Source: an uncultured delta proteobacterium
GTDB lineage: Bacteria; Desulfobacterota; Desulfovibrionia; Desulfovibrionales; Desulfovibrionaceae
Reading direction: 5' to 3'
DNA: 64,000 bases
Assembly (NCBI GenBank): GCA_900079685.1
Contig: LT599020.1
Location: forward strand, 52,217 to 116,216
This document shows, in pieces, positions 9,449 through 18,394 of the stretch (its first letter is position 1; each line of letters starts with the position of its first letter). The translations under genes and the position numbers were made by a program. The notes beneath the pieces are model-generated. The model had not been told where the DNA came from. It searched no databases and saw only the letters and a list, made by a program, of their open reading frames with translations.

Positions 9449-10158
9449 GCATGGGCCACCTTTCTTTTTCGCGTTATCTAGATACCATTGCTAACTTTTT
9501 GATACAAATTCCATTTTTTAGCGCTTGCTTTCGGGGAAAACTTATACGGCTTCTATTAAACAACCCTAAAGGAACGATTGTCATAGAGCATGGAGTTAAG
9601 CTGTTTGGGTTGCGAAATATTGAAGTTAGAGGAAATATTGTTTTACAGAAAAATACCGTTATAGACGCCACAAATGGGTATGTATCTTTAGGGCCAGAGT
9701 TTAATGCATTTCCCAATACAACAATCTTGGCGATGTCCGGAAAATTTATCACCAAAGACCATGTATGGACAGCTCGCGATGTAGATATCTATTGCGCTGG
9801 GGGAGAAATTATCCTTGGAAATAATTTTTCATTGAACCAGAGATCATTACTTCATGCAGGGCATTCGAGTATTTCCATCGGAGACGATTGTCTTTTAGGT
9901 TATGACGTCAAAATTTTTTGTGGGGTCCATGACCATGGAGCAGCAGATACTCTTTTGCGTGAAGCCGGTATGCGTTTTTTGCCCGTTATAGTTGGAGATG
10001 ATGTTTGGATTGCCTCAAATGTTTTAATAAACCCTGGTGTGGCTATTGGCTCTCATTGCGTAATTGGGGCATATTCTGTTGTTCTAGATGATATTCCAGA
10101 CTATTCCTTTTGCGCTGGCATACCGGCAAGAGTGAAAAAAAGCAGAATAATTCTGTAG
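9445..10158 (+). CDS. Hexapeptide-repeat (left-handed beta-helix) O-acyltransferase, WcaF/LacA-like
   Basis: The 237-residue protein shows isoleucine-rich hexapeptide repeats from about residue 50 and the C-terminal acetyltransferase signature GDDVWIASNVLINPGV followed by IGAYSVVLDDIP and AGIPARVKK. Such enzymes acetylate sugar hydroxyls from acetyl-CoA. The GVHDHG segment carries the expected histidine. The gene is noticeably AT-rich compared with its neighbours, suggesting independent acquisition. Starts at 9445 or 9451 are both possible; 9445 overlaps the methyltransferase stop. Confidence 0.85.
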   Translation: MSMGHLSFSRYLDTIANFLIQIPFFSACFRGKLIRLLLNNPKGTIVIEHGVKLFGLRNIEVRGNIVLQKNTVIDATNGYVSLGPEFNAFPNTTILAMSGKFITKDHVWTARDVDIYCAGGEIILGNNFSLNQRSLLHAGHSSISIGDDCLLGYDVKIFCGVHDHGAADTLLREAGMRFLPVIVGDDVWIASNVLINPGVAIGSHCVIGAYSVVLDDIPDYSFCAGIPARVKKSRIIL

Positions 10159-10221
10159 AGTAATAAATAACTAGGTTGGGAATATTACTATAAAATTTAT
10201 GAATAATAGTTAGATTGATAG

Positions 10222-11484
10222 CAATGCTGTCCGGTTAAGCTGCCAAGGATAACAGACTGAGGTTATAGAGGTTTTCATTTTTTCGTCGTCGGGGCTTCAG
10301 GAGTTCTTCCAGCGAGTCTGTTCCGAGGATGTTCAGTGAGGCGATTTGGAAAAGTTGCTGCACGGACAGCCCTGTTTTACTCAGGAATTTCTGGTAGGCC
10401 AGGAGCAGGTAGACGGTCAGCGCGGTATAAATCTGAATCAATACAGCATTTTCCGTGTTCCCGACAAAGCTTTTGATGCGTAGATTCTGTTTGATTTCGC
10501 GAAAAAAGAGTTCGATTTTCCAGCGTTCTTTGTAAATATCGGCGATGGTGCGGGCGGACAGGCGAAAGTGATTTGTCAGAAATTCGTAACGCTTGCCTGT
10601 TTCGGCGTCCCGGTAGCCGATGCGACGCAGGCGCAAGACTTTTCCCCGGCTGTGCTTCACTTCGATAATGTGGTCGGAAGTAACCCCGCTTGTGCGGTTC
10701 ACCGGGCGGCGCTCCAGCAGTTTGTAAACAGCGTTGTCCTTCAGGCGGGTGACGAAAAAGATGCCATTTTCGAGCAGGGTCTGAAACCAGGGGTAACTGA
10801 CATAGCCTTTGTCGAAGGTCACGATGGAGCCTTTGGGCAGAGAAAGACTTTTCGCCATACGGCTTTCGTGCGTTTTGGCCACATCAACGGTGACAAATGC
10901 CGGGATATGACCATCGTGGTCAAGCACTGTGTTCATTTTGACGCCGCCCTTGTTTTGGCGGAACGTGGCCCAGGGAAACAGCGACAAACACAGGCTGATG
11001 GTGGTGGCGTCCATGCTGTAAAGTTTGCATTTGAAATGAAATTTGTGTTTGGAGGCCTTGGGAACACACAGGCTGTACATGTCGGCAAATAGATCTTTGA
11101 AAAAGCCCACAGGCCGGGAGTTGTTGGCATCGGAGAAAGTGGAACGTGCAACGGGAAAAAGGCCAAAATGATACAGCCTCTTGCCGCAGGCGGCCAAACA
11201 GCGCAATCCGTCACGCATGGAGCGCCTTGCTGCAAGCTGGATAAAAGCCATGACCGTAAACTGTTCCTTAAAGCCGAATTGTCGAGAAGAACGACCTGTT
11301 TTATGCCGGGCTTCCAGTTTCTGAAAAACATGTCTGGGAATCAATGATAGCATTTGAGAAAAGAGTGTATTATGATGGCTCATGTTCAAAATCTCCTTGG
11401 GCTGCAATGGGTTATGCAACTGTTTTGTAGCATAAACCTCGGAGATTTTGAACATATTTAACGCACCTTAGCCGGACAGCATTG
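10222..11484 (-). mobile_element. IS4-family insertion sequence, complete (copy 2)
   Basis: The element is 1263 bp with terminal inverted repeats beginning CAATGCTGTCCGG at both ends. It is flanked by a 9-bp direct repeat GATTGATAG (10213-10221 and 11485-11493), a size usual for IS4-family transposition and a sign of simple insertion. It carries one transposase gene on the minus strand. It lies between the acyltransferase and a methyltransferase gene and does not interrupt a recognisable gene. Confidence 0.95.
10235..11383 (-). CDS. IS4-family transposase (DUF4372/DDE type)
   Basis: The 382-residue DDE transposase has an N-terminal DUF4372-like region and a catalytic core with YSMDATTISLCLSLF (first Asp), IVTFDKGYVSYPWF (second Asp) and the IS4 signature YKERWKIELFFREIKQNL carrying the Glu. 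The ATG at 11383 is preferred over the longer frame to 11455 because AAGGAG stands about nine bases upstream. The protein is the same as that of the copy at 56819-57967, so both may be active. Confidence 0.93.
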   Translation of the reverse strand: MSHHNTLFSQMLSLIPRHVFQKLEARHKTGRSSRQFGFKEQFTVMAFIQLAARRSMRDGLRCLAACGKRLYHFGLFPVARSTFSDANNSRPVGFFKDLFADMYSLCVPKASKHKFHFKCKLYSMDATTISLCLSLFPWATFRQNKGGVKMNTVLDHDGHIPAFVTVDVAKTHESRMAKSLSLPKGSIVTFDKGYVSYPWFQTLLENGIFFVTRLKDNAVYKLLERRPVNRTSGVTSDHIIEVKHSRGKVLRLRRIGYRDAETGKRYEFLTNHFRLSARTIADIYKERWKIELFFREIKQNLRIKSFVGNTENAVLIQIYTALTVYLLLAYQKFLSKTGLSVQQLFQIASLNILGTDSLEELLKPRRRKNENLYNLSLLSLAA

Positions 11485-11623
11485 GATTGATAGCTATACC
11501 CAAATTACAACAGGCGTTTTGATACGGTTCATATATGCCGAAAATGGGTTAGAATTTCTTGTGAATTGTAAGATGGTTAACTTGTTTTAAGAATTTTTTC
11601 AGCCAGGACTGGGTTTAAAAAAC

Positions 11624-12457
11624 ATGCATTCAGATGAAGACAGACTGCTTCACATATATTCGCATGAAGAACAGTCGGCTATTCATAGGTATTTTAGCGC
11701 GCTATATGATCGTGTTTTTCCGCAGGGAGGCCTTGCCTCCCACTTTACCGACTATGTCGGTTCGCCGTTTGCGCGAACGGCTATGTCATTTCTCAGTAAA
11801 CTGTTGCCGGAAGGAGCCGCCATCCAAGATATTGGATCGGGGTTTGGCTCGTTTGTTCTGCTTGCCCGTGAGGCCGGGTATGACGCGAGGGGAGTGGAAC
11901 TTTCAAACTTCGAGGTTGAGTATGCCAAATTGAGATTGTCCAGGCTCCGTCCGCAAGATTTGCCGGATAGCGTTTACAGGAGCGGTGACGCATATCCTGT
12001 TTTAGAAGCAGGAGGTCTTTTCGGAAGGCCTGTGGATGCAGTTACGCTTTGGAATGTTTTGGAACATTTATCTGATACGCGCCGCCTTTTTGCTTTGTGC
12101 CATTCACTGCTTAAGCCCGGCGGCCGTTTGTTTATCATTTGTCCTAACTATTTAGCTTGGCGCCCTGAAGCGCATTATCAACTTCCTTGGAGCCCTTTTG
12201 ATTGGATACTTCCAAATCGCTTTGCCAAACGTATATCCGGGGAAGGCAGGGATCCGGATTATTTCAAGAAACAAACAGTCCTTGTTACGAATTGGGGTAT
12301 CCTGAGAGGGTTGGCTCGATGCGGGTTTTCTCTCTCGGATCTGTACGGGACACCAATGCCGCTCCGCCCCGGCCGTTCTTGGGAAACTACAAAAACACGC
12401 CTGCGTTTTTTTAATCCTTTTGCTCAGGCCGCACTTGTCTGCGCAGAGAAAATGTGA
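11624..12457 (+). CDS. SAM-dependent methyltransferase, class I
   Basis: The 277-residue protein has motif I IQDIGSGFGSFVLLAREAG, the acidic end of strand two in RGVELS, and NVLEHLSDTRRLF plus LLKPGGRLFIICPNY, typical of Methyltransf_23-type enzymes. It opens the run of genes after IS4 copy 2, 139 bases from the element end. The target is unknown, probably a sugar or phosphate group of the polysaccharide. A poorly supported ribosome site precedes ATG 11624. Confidence 0.83.
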   Translation: MHSDEDRLLHIYSHEEQSAIHRYFSALYDRVFPQGGLASHFTDYVGSPFARTAMSFLSKLLPEGAAIQDIGSGFGSFVLLAREAGYDARGVELSNFEVEYAKLRLSRLRPQDLPDSVYRSGDAYPVLEAGGLFGRPVDAVTLWNVLEHLSDTRRLFALCHSLLKPGGRLFIICPNYLAWRPEAHYQLPWSPFDWILPNRFAKRISGEGRDPDYFKKQTVLVTNWGILRGLARCGFSLSDLYGTPMPLRPGRSWETTKTRLRFFNPFAQAALVCAEKM

Positions 12458-12465
12458 GGTCTGCC

Positions 12466-13644
12466 ATGCGTCTTCTTGTTATTATTCCTGATATGATAAC
12501 GGACATACTTAAGAAAGGGGAATATCAACCCCTATACTATAACCCTGGCGAATTCGCAGACGAGGTGCATCTTCTTCTGACAAATACGGACACCCCCCCC
12601 CTGGGCGATTTGCAGCGTACCGTCGGCAAGGCTCGCCTTTTTCTGCACAATCTTCCGGTGCGGGAAGCCTGGGCCTCCAGCCGTCTCAGTTTTCTCACTT
12701 CCTCGCGGCTCAAGCGATGGGCACAGCCTGGTGTCGAGTTGGCCCGCAACATACAGCCAGACTTGATCCGCTGCCACAGTGCGGACTGGAATGCCTATTT
12801 GGCCGCGCGGATAAAAAAAGAGATCGGTATTCCTTACTGCGTTTCATTGCACATCAACCCAGATACCAATCCGTTGCACCGTCATTTCCCCGCGGTTACC
12901 GCTGCCCAAAAGAGACGTAATGCGTTTTATGAATTTCTTGAAGGGGAAGGGCTGCGTGGTGCCGATAAAATATTGCCGGTGTATAAACCCATTTTGCCGT
13001 ACCTTGAGCGACACGGAATCCCTGAAGATAGAATTCAGGTTGCGTACAATATATTGAATATTTATCATCTTTCAGAGAAAACTAGTTATGAGCCACATCA
13101 TCCGTTTCGCCTTGTTTGCGTGGGGCGGCTTTTCGATTTGAAAAATCCGGATAACATTATCAAAGCCGTTGCAGCAATTCCGGATACGGTTTTGACCATA
13201 ATTGGTGACGGGCCCGCTCGTCCCGCTCTTGAATCTTTGACTGCTGGCCTGGGGATTTCTGACCGGGTTGTTTTCATTCCCGCCATGGAAAATGACGCTT
13301 TATGCGGATTTTTGCCTGAGCAGGACGCTTTTGTCGTGCATACGGAGCATTTTGAGATTAACAAGTCCGTGCTGGAAGCGCTCCTTACCGGCTTGCCGGT
13401 GATAATCAATCGAAGGGAGGGAGCGCAGGTTCCCGAGTTTGAGGAAGGCGAGTTCGTTTGGCTGGTGGAAAATACCCCGGAAGCATACCAGAAAGCCATT
13501 CAAATCATCATGGATAATGATGATTCACGGGAAGCCTTGGGCAGAAAGGCGTATGCCCATTCCCGTGAACGTTGGGCGCCCCGAAAAACCGAAGCGGAGT
13601 ACGTTGCAATCTATAACGCGATTCTGGGGCAAAGTCATGGCTGA
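12466..13644 (+). CDS. Glycosyltransferase family 4
   Basis: The 392-residue cytoplasmic GT-B enzyme has the C-terminal nucleotide-sugar domain VCVGRLFDLKNPDNIIKA, IIGDGPARPALE and an EX7E-like region HTEHFEINKSVLEALLTGLP. It would transfer a sugar to the growing glycan, with donor unknown. ATG 12466 is chosen because MRLLVIIPDM is a natural first strand; the frame stays open to 12454. The stop overlaps the next methyltransferase start. Confidence 0.87.
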   Translation: MRLLVIIPDMITDILKKGEYQPLYYNPGEFADEVHLLLTNTDTPPLGDLQRTVGKARLFLHNLPVREAWASSRLSFLTSSRLKRWAQPGVELARNIQPDLIRCHSADWNAYLAARIKKEIGIPYCVSLHINPDTNPLHRHFPAVTAAQKRRNAFYEFLEGEGLRGADKILPVYKPILPYLERHGIPEDRIQVAYNILNIYHLSEKTSYEPHHPFRLVCVGRLFDLKNPDNIIKAVAAIPDTVLTIIGDGPARPALESLTAGLGISDRVVFIPAMENDALCGFLPEQDAFVVHTEHFEINKSVLEALLTGLPVIINRREGAQVPEFEEGEFVWLVENTPEAYQKAIQIIMDNDDSREALGRKAYAHSRERWAPRKTEAEYVAIYNAILGQSHG

Positions 13645-14473
13645 TTTACGGTCCCCACTGGAGGTGCCGGAAGCTTTGCGGGCTATTCCTTCTTGTGAAG
13701 ATCCGCGGCAATTAACTGAATGGGAGTTTGCTGTAAGCGACTATCTTAGCCCGCATCATGCACTGTTTACTTCGTTCGAACGGTATTTCGAGTACAGGAC
13801 AATCCTGTTCCAAATGACCCGGCAGTTACTTCCTGCTTATTTTTCGAAACAATATGACACTGTGCTTGAAGTTGGCTGCGGCTTCGGTTTTCATCTGTTG
13901 ATGATGCGTCCCTATGCCAAACGGCACATAGGTGTGGATATTCCTGGGAAATATGAGGGGTATGTACAGGCTGATTTTCAGTCTTCGATCGAACAGGCCG
14001 ACTACCTTCTCAATAAGAGTTTCGGATTCGGCGTCGAGCTTTTGGGGGCATATCCTGATCAGTTGGGCATGCTGGCTGACGATTCCATAGATTTTATGTT
14101 TTCCTGGTGCCTTCTAGAGCATATTCCAGAGCTTGCAGCTTCGGCCCGGGAGTGGCGCAGGGTGTTGAAACCCGGGGGCATCATGTTCCATGTGGTCCCC
14201 ACCGTCCTGAACGCAGTGGAGTCGTTGCTGCGAACAAATCTTGTGGAGGAGCCGGTTACCATGAATATACGGCGGCTTTTGTCGGGAGTGCCTGTTCCCG
14301 GAACACTTGTTGCCCCTGAGTGCCATTCCGAATATATATCTTCTTTTTCGCAGCAGTTTGATGTCTACACAGGGGATTCCTACGCGAAGCATTTTTTACG
14401 CAACGGTTTTACCTTGGAAGCGAATGTAATGATCCGTGATTTTGAGAACGCTATGGTTTTTTGTAAAATATAA
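13637..14473 (+). CDS. SAM-dependent methyltransferase, class I
   Basis: The 278-residue protein has motif I VLEVGCGFGFHLLMM and a SWCLLEHIPELAASAREWRR segment followed by LKPGGIMFHVVPT, typical of Methyltransf_11. ATG 13637 overlaps the end of the upstream glycosyltransferase gene by eight bases and is far better supported than the open frame upstream, which lies inside that gene. It is the third free-standing methyltransferase of the locus. Acceptor unknown. Confidence 0.84.
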   Translation: MADLRSPLEVPEALRAIPSCEDPRQLTEWEFAVSDYLSPHHALFTSFERYFEYRTILFQMTRQLLPAYFSKQYDTVLEVGCGFGFHLLMMRPYAKRHIGVDIPGKYEGYVQADFQSSIEQADYLLNKSFGFGVELLGAYPDQLGMLADDSIDFMFSWCLLEHIPELAASAREWRRVLKPGGIMFHVVPTVLNAVESLLRTNLVEEPVTMNIRRLLSGVPVPGTLVAPECHSEYISSFSQQFDVYTGDSYAKHFLRNGFTLEANVMIRDFENAMVFCKI

Positions 14474-14526
14474 CGTGAGCTCTCGGGTTTTGTTATGCTT
14501 CGCATATCAGTTGGAGAATTCTGATC

Positions 14527-15624
14527 GTGTCAACACGTATTCACATTGTGGTCGCGGCCCGACCCAATTTTATGAAAGCAGCCCCCCTTTGGCATGCACT
14601 CGCCTCGAAGCCTTGGGCTAAACCTATTCTTGTTCATACCGGCCAGCATTACGACCATGGAATGTCCGATGTCTTTTTTGAAGAGCTCGGCATGCCCGAA
14701 CCCAATGTGAACCTGGGCATCGGGGGAGGCACGCACGGTATGCAGACAGGCCGCGTATTGGAGGCGTACGAATCTCTCCTACTTGAAAACCGGCCTGAGC
14801 TTGTGGTTGTATGCGGCGACGTTAACGCTACCCCGGCGGCGGCTCTTGCCGCTGTGAAGCTGGGGATTCCCGTAGCACATCTTGAGGCGGGATTGCGTTC
14901 TTTCGACCGGACCATGCCGGAAGAAATCAATCGGCTTATTACCGATACAATCTGTGATGAGCTTTGGACGCCTTCAGAAGACGCGGATGAGCATCTGCTA
15001 CGCGAGGGAATTCCGCCTGAAAGGATACAACGTGTTGGCAACATCATGATTGATACGCTTGAGATGCTTCGACCGCGCATTGAGTCGGATGCCACCAGAA
15101 CGCGGCTCGGTTTGACGGATCATGAATATGCCGTGGTAACAGTGCACCGCCCCTCAAACGTGGACGATCCCCGGCAGTTGCAGCGCGTCTGCACGGCGAT
15201 GTTCGCCTGCTCCGAGGTGATGCCTCTGATATTCCCATTGCATCCGCGAACAAGGACGCGGTTGGCAGATGCCGGCCTGCTGGGAGTGTTAAAATCTCAT
15301 CCCCGGATTTTTTTAGCGGAACCTTTGCCGTATATCGCGTTCATGAATCTTATTTTTGGCTGTGCGGTAGTTGTGACCGATTCAGGCGGCGTGCAGGAGG
15401 AAACAAGCTATCTCGGCATACCCTGCTTAACCTTGCGGGAAAATACGGAACGGCCTATAACTGTCACGCGCGGCACGAACCGGCTGGTTACTGTGGACAA
15501 TGTCCTATCTCATTTTTCCTCTGTTCCGGAGGCTGAACCGACTTCTGGTGCCATTCCCTTGTGGGATGGAAAAACGGCCGGACGAATCGTGGATCTGATT
15601 CATGCAAAGTGGTGTCCAGCGTAA
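14527..15624 (+). CDS. wecB: UDP-N-acetylglucosamine 2-epimerase (non-hydrolysing)
   Basis: The 365-residue enzyme interconverts UDP-GlcNAc and UDP-ManNAc. Family marks are AARPNFMKAAPLWHAL, HTGQHYDHGMSD, HLEAGLRSFDRTMPEEINR and the TDSGGVQEET substrate loop. The start is GTG 14527, with GGAG 11 bases upstream; no good ATG is near. A second, divergent 2-epimerase lies at 40139 in the QuiNAc/FucNAc module, so this copy probably serves another sugar such as ManNAc. No normal UDP-ManNAc dehydrogenase is seen nearby. Confidence 0.92.
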   Translation: MSTRIHIVVAARPNFMKAAPLWHALASKPWAKPILVHTGQHYDHGMSDVFFEELGMPEPNVNLGIGGGTHGMQTGRVLEAYESLLLENRPELVVVCGDVNATPAAALAAVKLGIPVAHLEAGLRSFDRTMPEEINRLITDTICDELWTPSEDADEHLLREGIPPERIQRVGNIMIDTLEMLRPRIESDATRTRLGLTDHEYAVVTVHRPSNVDDPRQLQRVCTAMFACSEVMPLIFPLHPRTRTRLADAGLLGVLKSHPRIFLAEPLPYIAFMNLIFGCAVVVTDSGGVQEETSYLGIPCLTLRENTERPITVTRGTNRLVTVDNVLSHFSSVPEAEPTSGAIPLWDGKTAGRIVDLIHAKWCPA

Positions 15625-15668
15625 CGTCTGTTGACTTTTTATATCGTTGCGGCAATCGCACACAAAGT

Positions 15669-16556
15669 ATGCTTGCGAAAATATACTCTCTGCTGAAACG
15701 GCGCTTCATTCCCCCGGTTTGGCGACGCTATACTAATTATCTCTTCAGGAACGGCATTTCCTCGCCCTGTTTTTTTCTGTCTTTTGATTGTGATACCGAT
15801 GCGGATGCTGCAGCTGGTATTGAAGTGGTTGAGTTTCTTTCCGAACTCGGCATCAAAGCATCTTTTGCCGTTCCGGGAACACAGTTGGTAAACAATAGGG
15901 ACATTTACAGGCACTTGGCCGCATCCGGCATTGAGTTCCTCAACCACGGGTATTTGCCGCATACCGAATGGGACGGCGAGAAATATATCGCCAGAACTTT
16001 TTACAATGAAATGCCGCGTGATGCGGTGGAGGAAGACATTCGCAAGGCCGACGCAACCATTAGGGATATTTTGGGCTGCCCGCCCAAAGGGTTCCGCGCC
16101 CCGCATTTTGGGTATTTCCAAAAAACGGACGAGGTCGCTTTCATGCACACGGTCTGTGCATCCCTCGGGTATACTTACGCCTCCACCACCTTGCCGGCCT
16201 ATGCTTTTGAAAATGGCCCGGCATTTTTGTCCCATGGCATTGTTGAACTGCCCGTTATCGGCTCATGGTCTTCGCCGCATACCATTCTGGACTCCTGGAA
16301 TTATTTGGCCGATAGGGTGCACTATACACTTTCCGATACATACTATGAGCTTTTTGCGGAAACCCTTATAATGGCTGAAAAGTACGCTTTGCCCATGTTG
16401 TTTTGCTGGTATGCCGATCCGAGCCATGTCGTGGGCCAGTCGCCTTTTATGAAGGCGATGGAACTTGTGGCGGGAAAAGGCCTTGCCACCTATTCCGGAA
16501 GCGAATGCGCCGCCCTGTGGGCCGGTCGCTTGGCGGGGGCGTCATGTGCGGTATAG
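15669..16556 (+). CDS. Polysaccharide deacetylase (NodB-like)
   Basis: The 295-residue protein has a carbohydrate esterase 4 (NodB) fold: SFDCDTD takes the place of the TFDDG motif, IEFLNHGY carries the metal-binding histidine, and GFRAPHFGYF matches motif 3. It would remove an N-acetyl group from a GlcNAc-type sugar or a nucleotide sugar. Its ATG is in frame after an open stretch within the 2-epimerase tail. The gene lies directly after the 2-epimerase and overlaps the asparagine-synthase-like gene by 13 bases, suggesting that its product is amidated or further modified. Confidence 0.83.
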   Translation: MLAKIYSLLKRRFIPPVWRRYTNYLFRNGISSPCFFLSFDCDTDADAAAGIEVVEFLSELGIKASFAVPGTQLVNNRDIYRHLAASGIEFLNHGYLPHTEWDGEKYIARTFYNEMPRDAVEEDIRKADATIRDILGCPPKGFRAPHFGYFQKTDEVAFMHTVCASLGYTYASTTLPAYAFENGPAFLSHGIVELPVIGSWSSPHTILDSWNYLADRVHYTLSDTYYELFAETLIMAEKYALPMLFCWYADPSHVVGQSPFMKAMELVAGKGLATYSGSECAALWAGRLAGASCAV

Positions 16557-18394
16557 CCGGCTGGTACGGTTGGGATATGGAGGAGGTCGAACGCCTTCCC
16601 CGCTTGTGCGCCATGTGTGATACGATCCGCCATCGAGGGCCGGATGATGATGGTTTTTTCACCACATCCAAGGTTGCTTTAGGCATGCGGCGCTTGGCGA
16701 TCGTCGATATTGAGGGCGGCCGCCAGCCCATGCGGAGCGAGGATGGCTCGGTCACGTTGGTTTTTAACGGTGAAATTTACAATCACAGGGAACTGCGTCG
16801 AGAATTGGAGCAGCAGGGCGTAAGGTTTAAAACCGCTCATTCCGATACGGAAGTTCTCTTGGCAATGTACCTGCGGCACGGGCTTGATCTCCTCCCGCGG
16901 CTGAACGGCATGTTCGGCATCGCGGTCTGGGATGCAAGGGAACGGGCTCTGCACCTGATGCGCGACCGTTTGGGCGTCAAGCCGCTGTACTATTATCATG
17001 ACGGAAAACGGCTGCTTTTCGCGTCTGAAATCAAGGCCGTTCTCGCCGCGAACGCCTTCACTCCCGAAGTTAATCCAAAAGCTGTTTGGGACTACCTTAC
17101 CTTTCGCTACGTGCCCGCACCCGAAACGATCTGGCAGAACGTCTATAAACTGCCTCCGGGGCATAGCCTGACAATCCGGGAGGGAGAGGCCGAGCCGGAG
17201 GTTGTTCGCTGGTGGGATATTCCCTATAGATTTCCTTCACGGGAGATACGTCTGGAGGACGCGGACGCTGAGTTCGACGCCCTGCTGAACGACGCGGTCG
17301 ATTTGCGCATGGTGGCCGACGTGCCTGTGGGCATTTTGCTGAGTGGCGGACTCGACAGTTCGACAGTAGCCGCCTTGGCGGCGCGTCACGCCACGCGGCC
17401 CATCAAGACGTTTTCCGTGGCGTTCGAAGATGCTCCGGGAATAGACGAGCGCCCCTTCGCGCGGGAAGTTGCCGCGCATCTACACACGGAACACGCGGAG
17501 GTAGTTATTGGAAAAAAAGATTTCCAGAGTTTTCTTGAAGACTTTGTCTATTATACGGACGAACCGCTGGCAGATCTTGCCAGCGTGCCCCTCTGGCACG
17601 TATGCCGTCTGGCTCACGAAGAGGTGAAGGTAGTACTTTCCGGCGAGGGAAGTGATGAAATTCTCGGCGGGTATGATTTCGAGCTTTACGCACGGGACTG
17701 GCTCGAGAAAGAAAAACCTCGTTCCGGAATGCGCGGTCTTTGGGACAGATTGTACGGGCGTGACCCGGTCGATATGCGGACCTGGAACGCTCCGTTTACC
17801 ATGACCAATTACCTGTCATCGGAAACCAAACGCTCCCTGATGCGCCAGGGACCGTACCCCGACAGTCTGCAGCCGCTTCGGGAGAGGCTCGCCGCCCTCG
17901 GCAGGCAGGATCCGCTGCATCAGACGCTCTACTGTTTTTCACAGGACTGGCTGACAGAGGACCTGCTGATGAAAGCGGATCGCATGAGTATGGCCGTTTC
18001 TCTTGAATTGCGCACACCGTTTTTAGATTACCGCTTGGTCGAATGGGCTGCTGCCATCCCAGCGGCATACAAAGCTGGCCCAGATCAGGATGGAGTCTGG
18101 AAGAGCAAGCTCATTTTGCGGCGTATTGCTGAAAAGCTTTTGCCGCAGAGCATACTTGCCCGCCCCAAACAGGGGTTTCCTGTCCCGGTTTACGAGTGGC
18201 TTTCCGGCAATATGGCGGACTTTGTCCGAGACATGCTGGGCAGTCGGCAAACCCGGGTAACTACCTGGCTCCAGGAAACCGGAATCCGGAAAACCGTGTC
18301 TACCGGGGTGGCCCCTGACGCGCACATTCTGGACAAACACCGCCTGTGGAATCTTCTGATCCTAGAATGCTGGGCCAGGCGGTGGCAAGCATGA
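16544..18394 (+). CDS. asnB: Asparagine synthase-like glutamine amidotransferase (first copy)
   Basis: The 616-residue protein begins MCGIAGWYG, placing the catalytic Cys2 of the class II glutaminase directly after the start, which fixes ATG 16544. DTIRHRGPDDDG and NGEIYNHRELR belong to that domain. The synthetase domain carries the PP-loop LSGGLDSSTVAAL and SGEGSDEILGGY. Members inside polysaccharide loci often amidate uronic acids rather than make free asparagine. The adjacent GT/methyltransferase fusion gene overlaps its stop. Confidence 0.9.
   Translation: MCGIAGWYGWDMEEVERLPRLCAMCDTIRHRGPDDDGFFTTSKVALGMRRLAIVDIEGGRQPMRSEDGSVTLVFNGEIYNHRELRRELEQQGVRFKTAHSDTEVLLAMYLRHGLDLLPRLNGMFGIAVWDARERALHLMRDRLGVKPLYYYHDGKRLLFASEIKAVLAANAFTPEVNPKAVWDYLTFRYVPAPETIWQNVYKLPPGHSLTIREGEAEPEVVRWWDIPYRFPSREIRLEDADAEFDALLNDAVDLRMVADVPVGILLSGGLDSSTVAALAARHATRPIKTFSVAFEDAPGIDERPFAREVAAHLHTEHAEVVIGKKDFQSFLEDFVYYTDEPLADLASVPLWHVCRLAHEEVKVVLSGEGSDEILGGYDFELYARDWLEKEKPRSGMRGLWDRLYGRDPVDMRTWNAPFTMTNYLSSETKRSLMRQGPYPDSLQPLRERLAALGRQDPLHQTLYCFSQDWLTEDLLMKADRMSMAVSLELRTPFLDYRLVEWAAAIPAAYKAGPDQDGVWKSKLILRRIAEKLLPQSILARPKQGFPVPVYEWLSGNMADFVRDMLGSRQTRVTTWLQETGIRKTVSTGVAPDAHILDKHRLWNLLILECWARRWQA

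Noticed and set aside
10568-11092. 174-residue frame inside the IS4 element (also antisense in copy 3)
   Set aside because: It is antisense to the transposase and occurs only because the transposase is conserved.
17237-17693. Possible extra genes antisense to asnB
   Set aside because: No motifs and full overlap with a certain gene.
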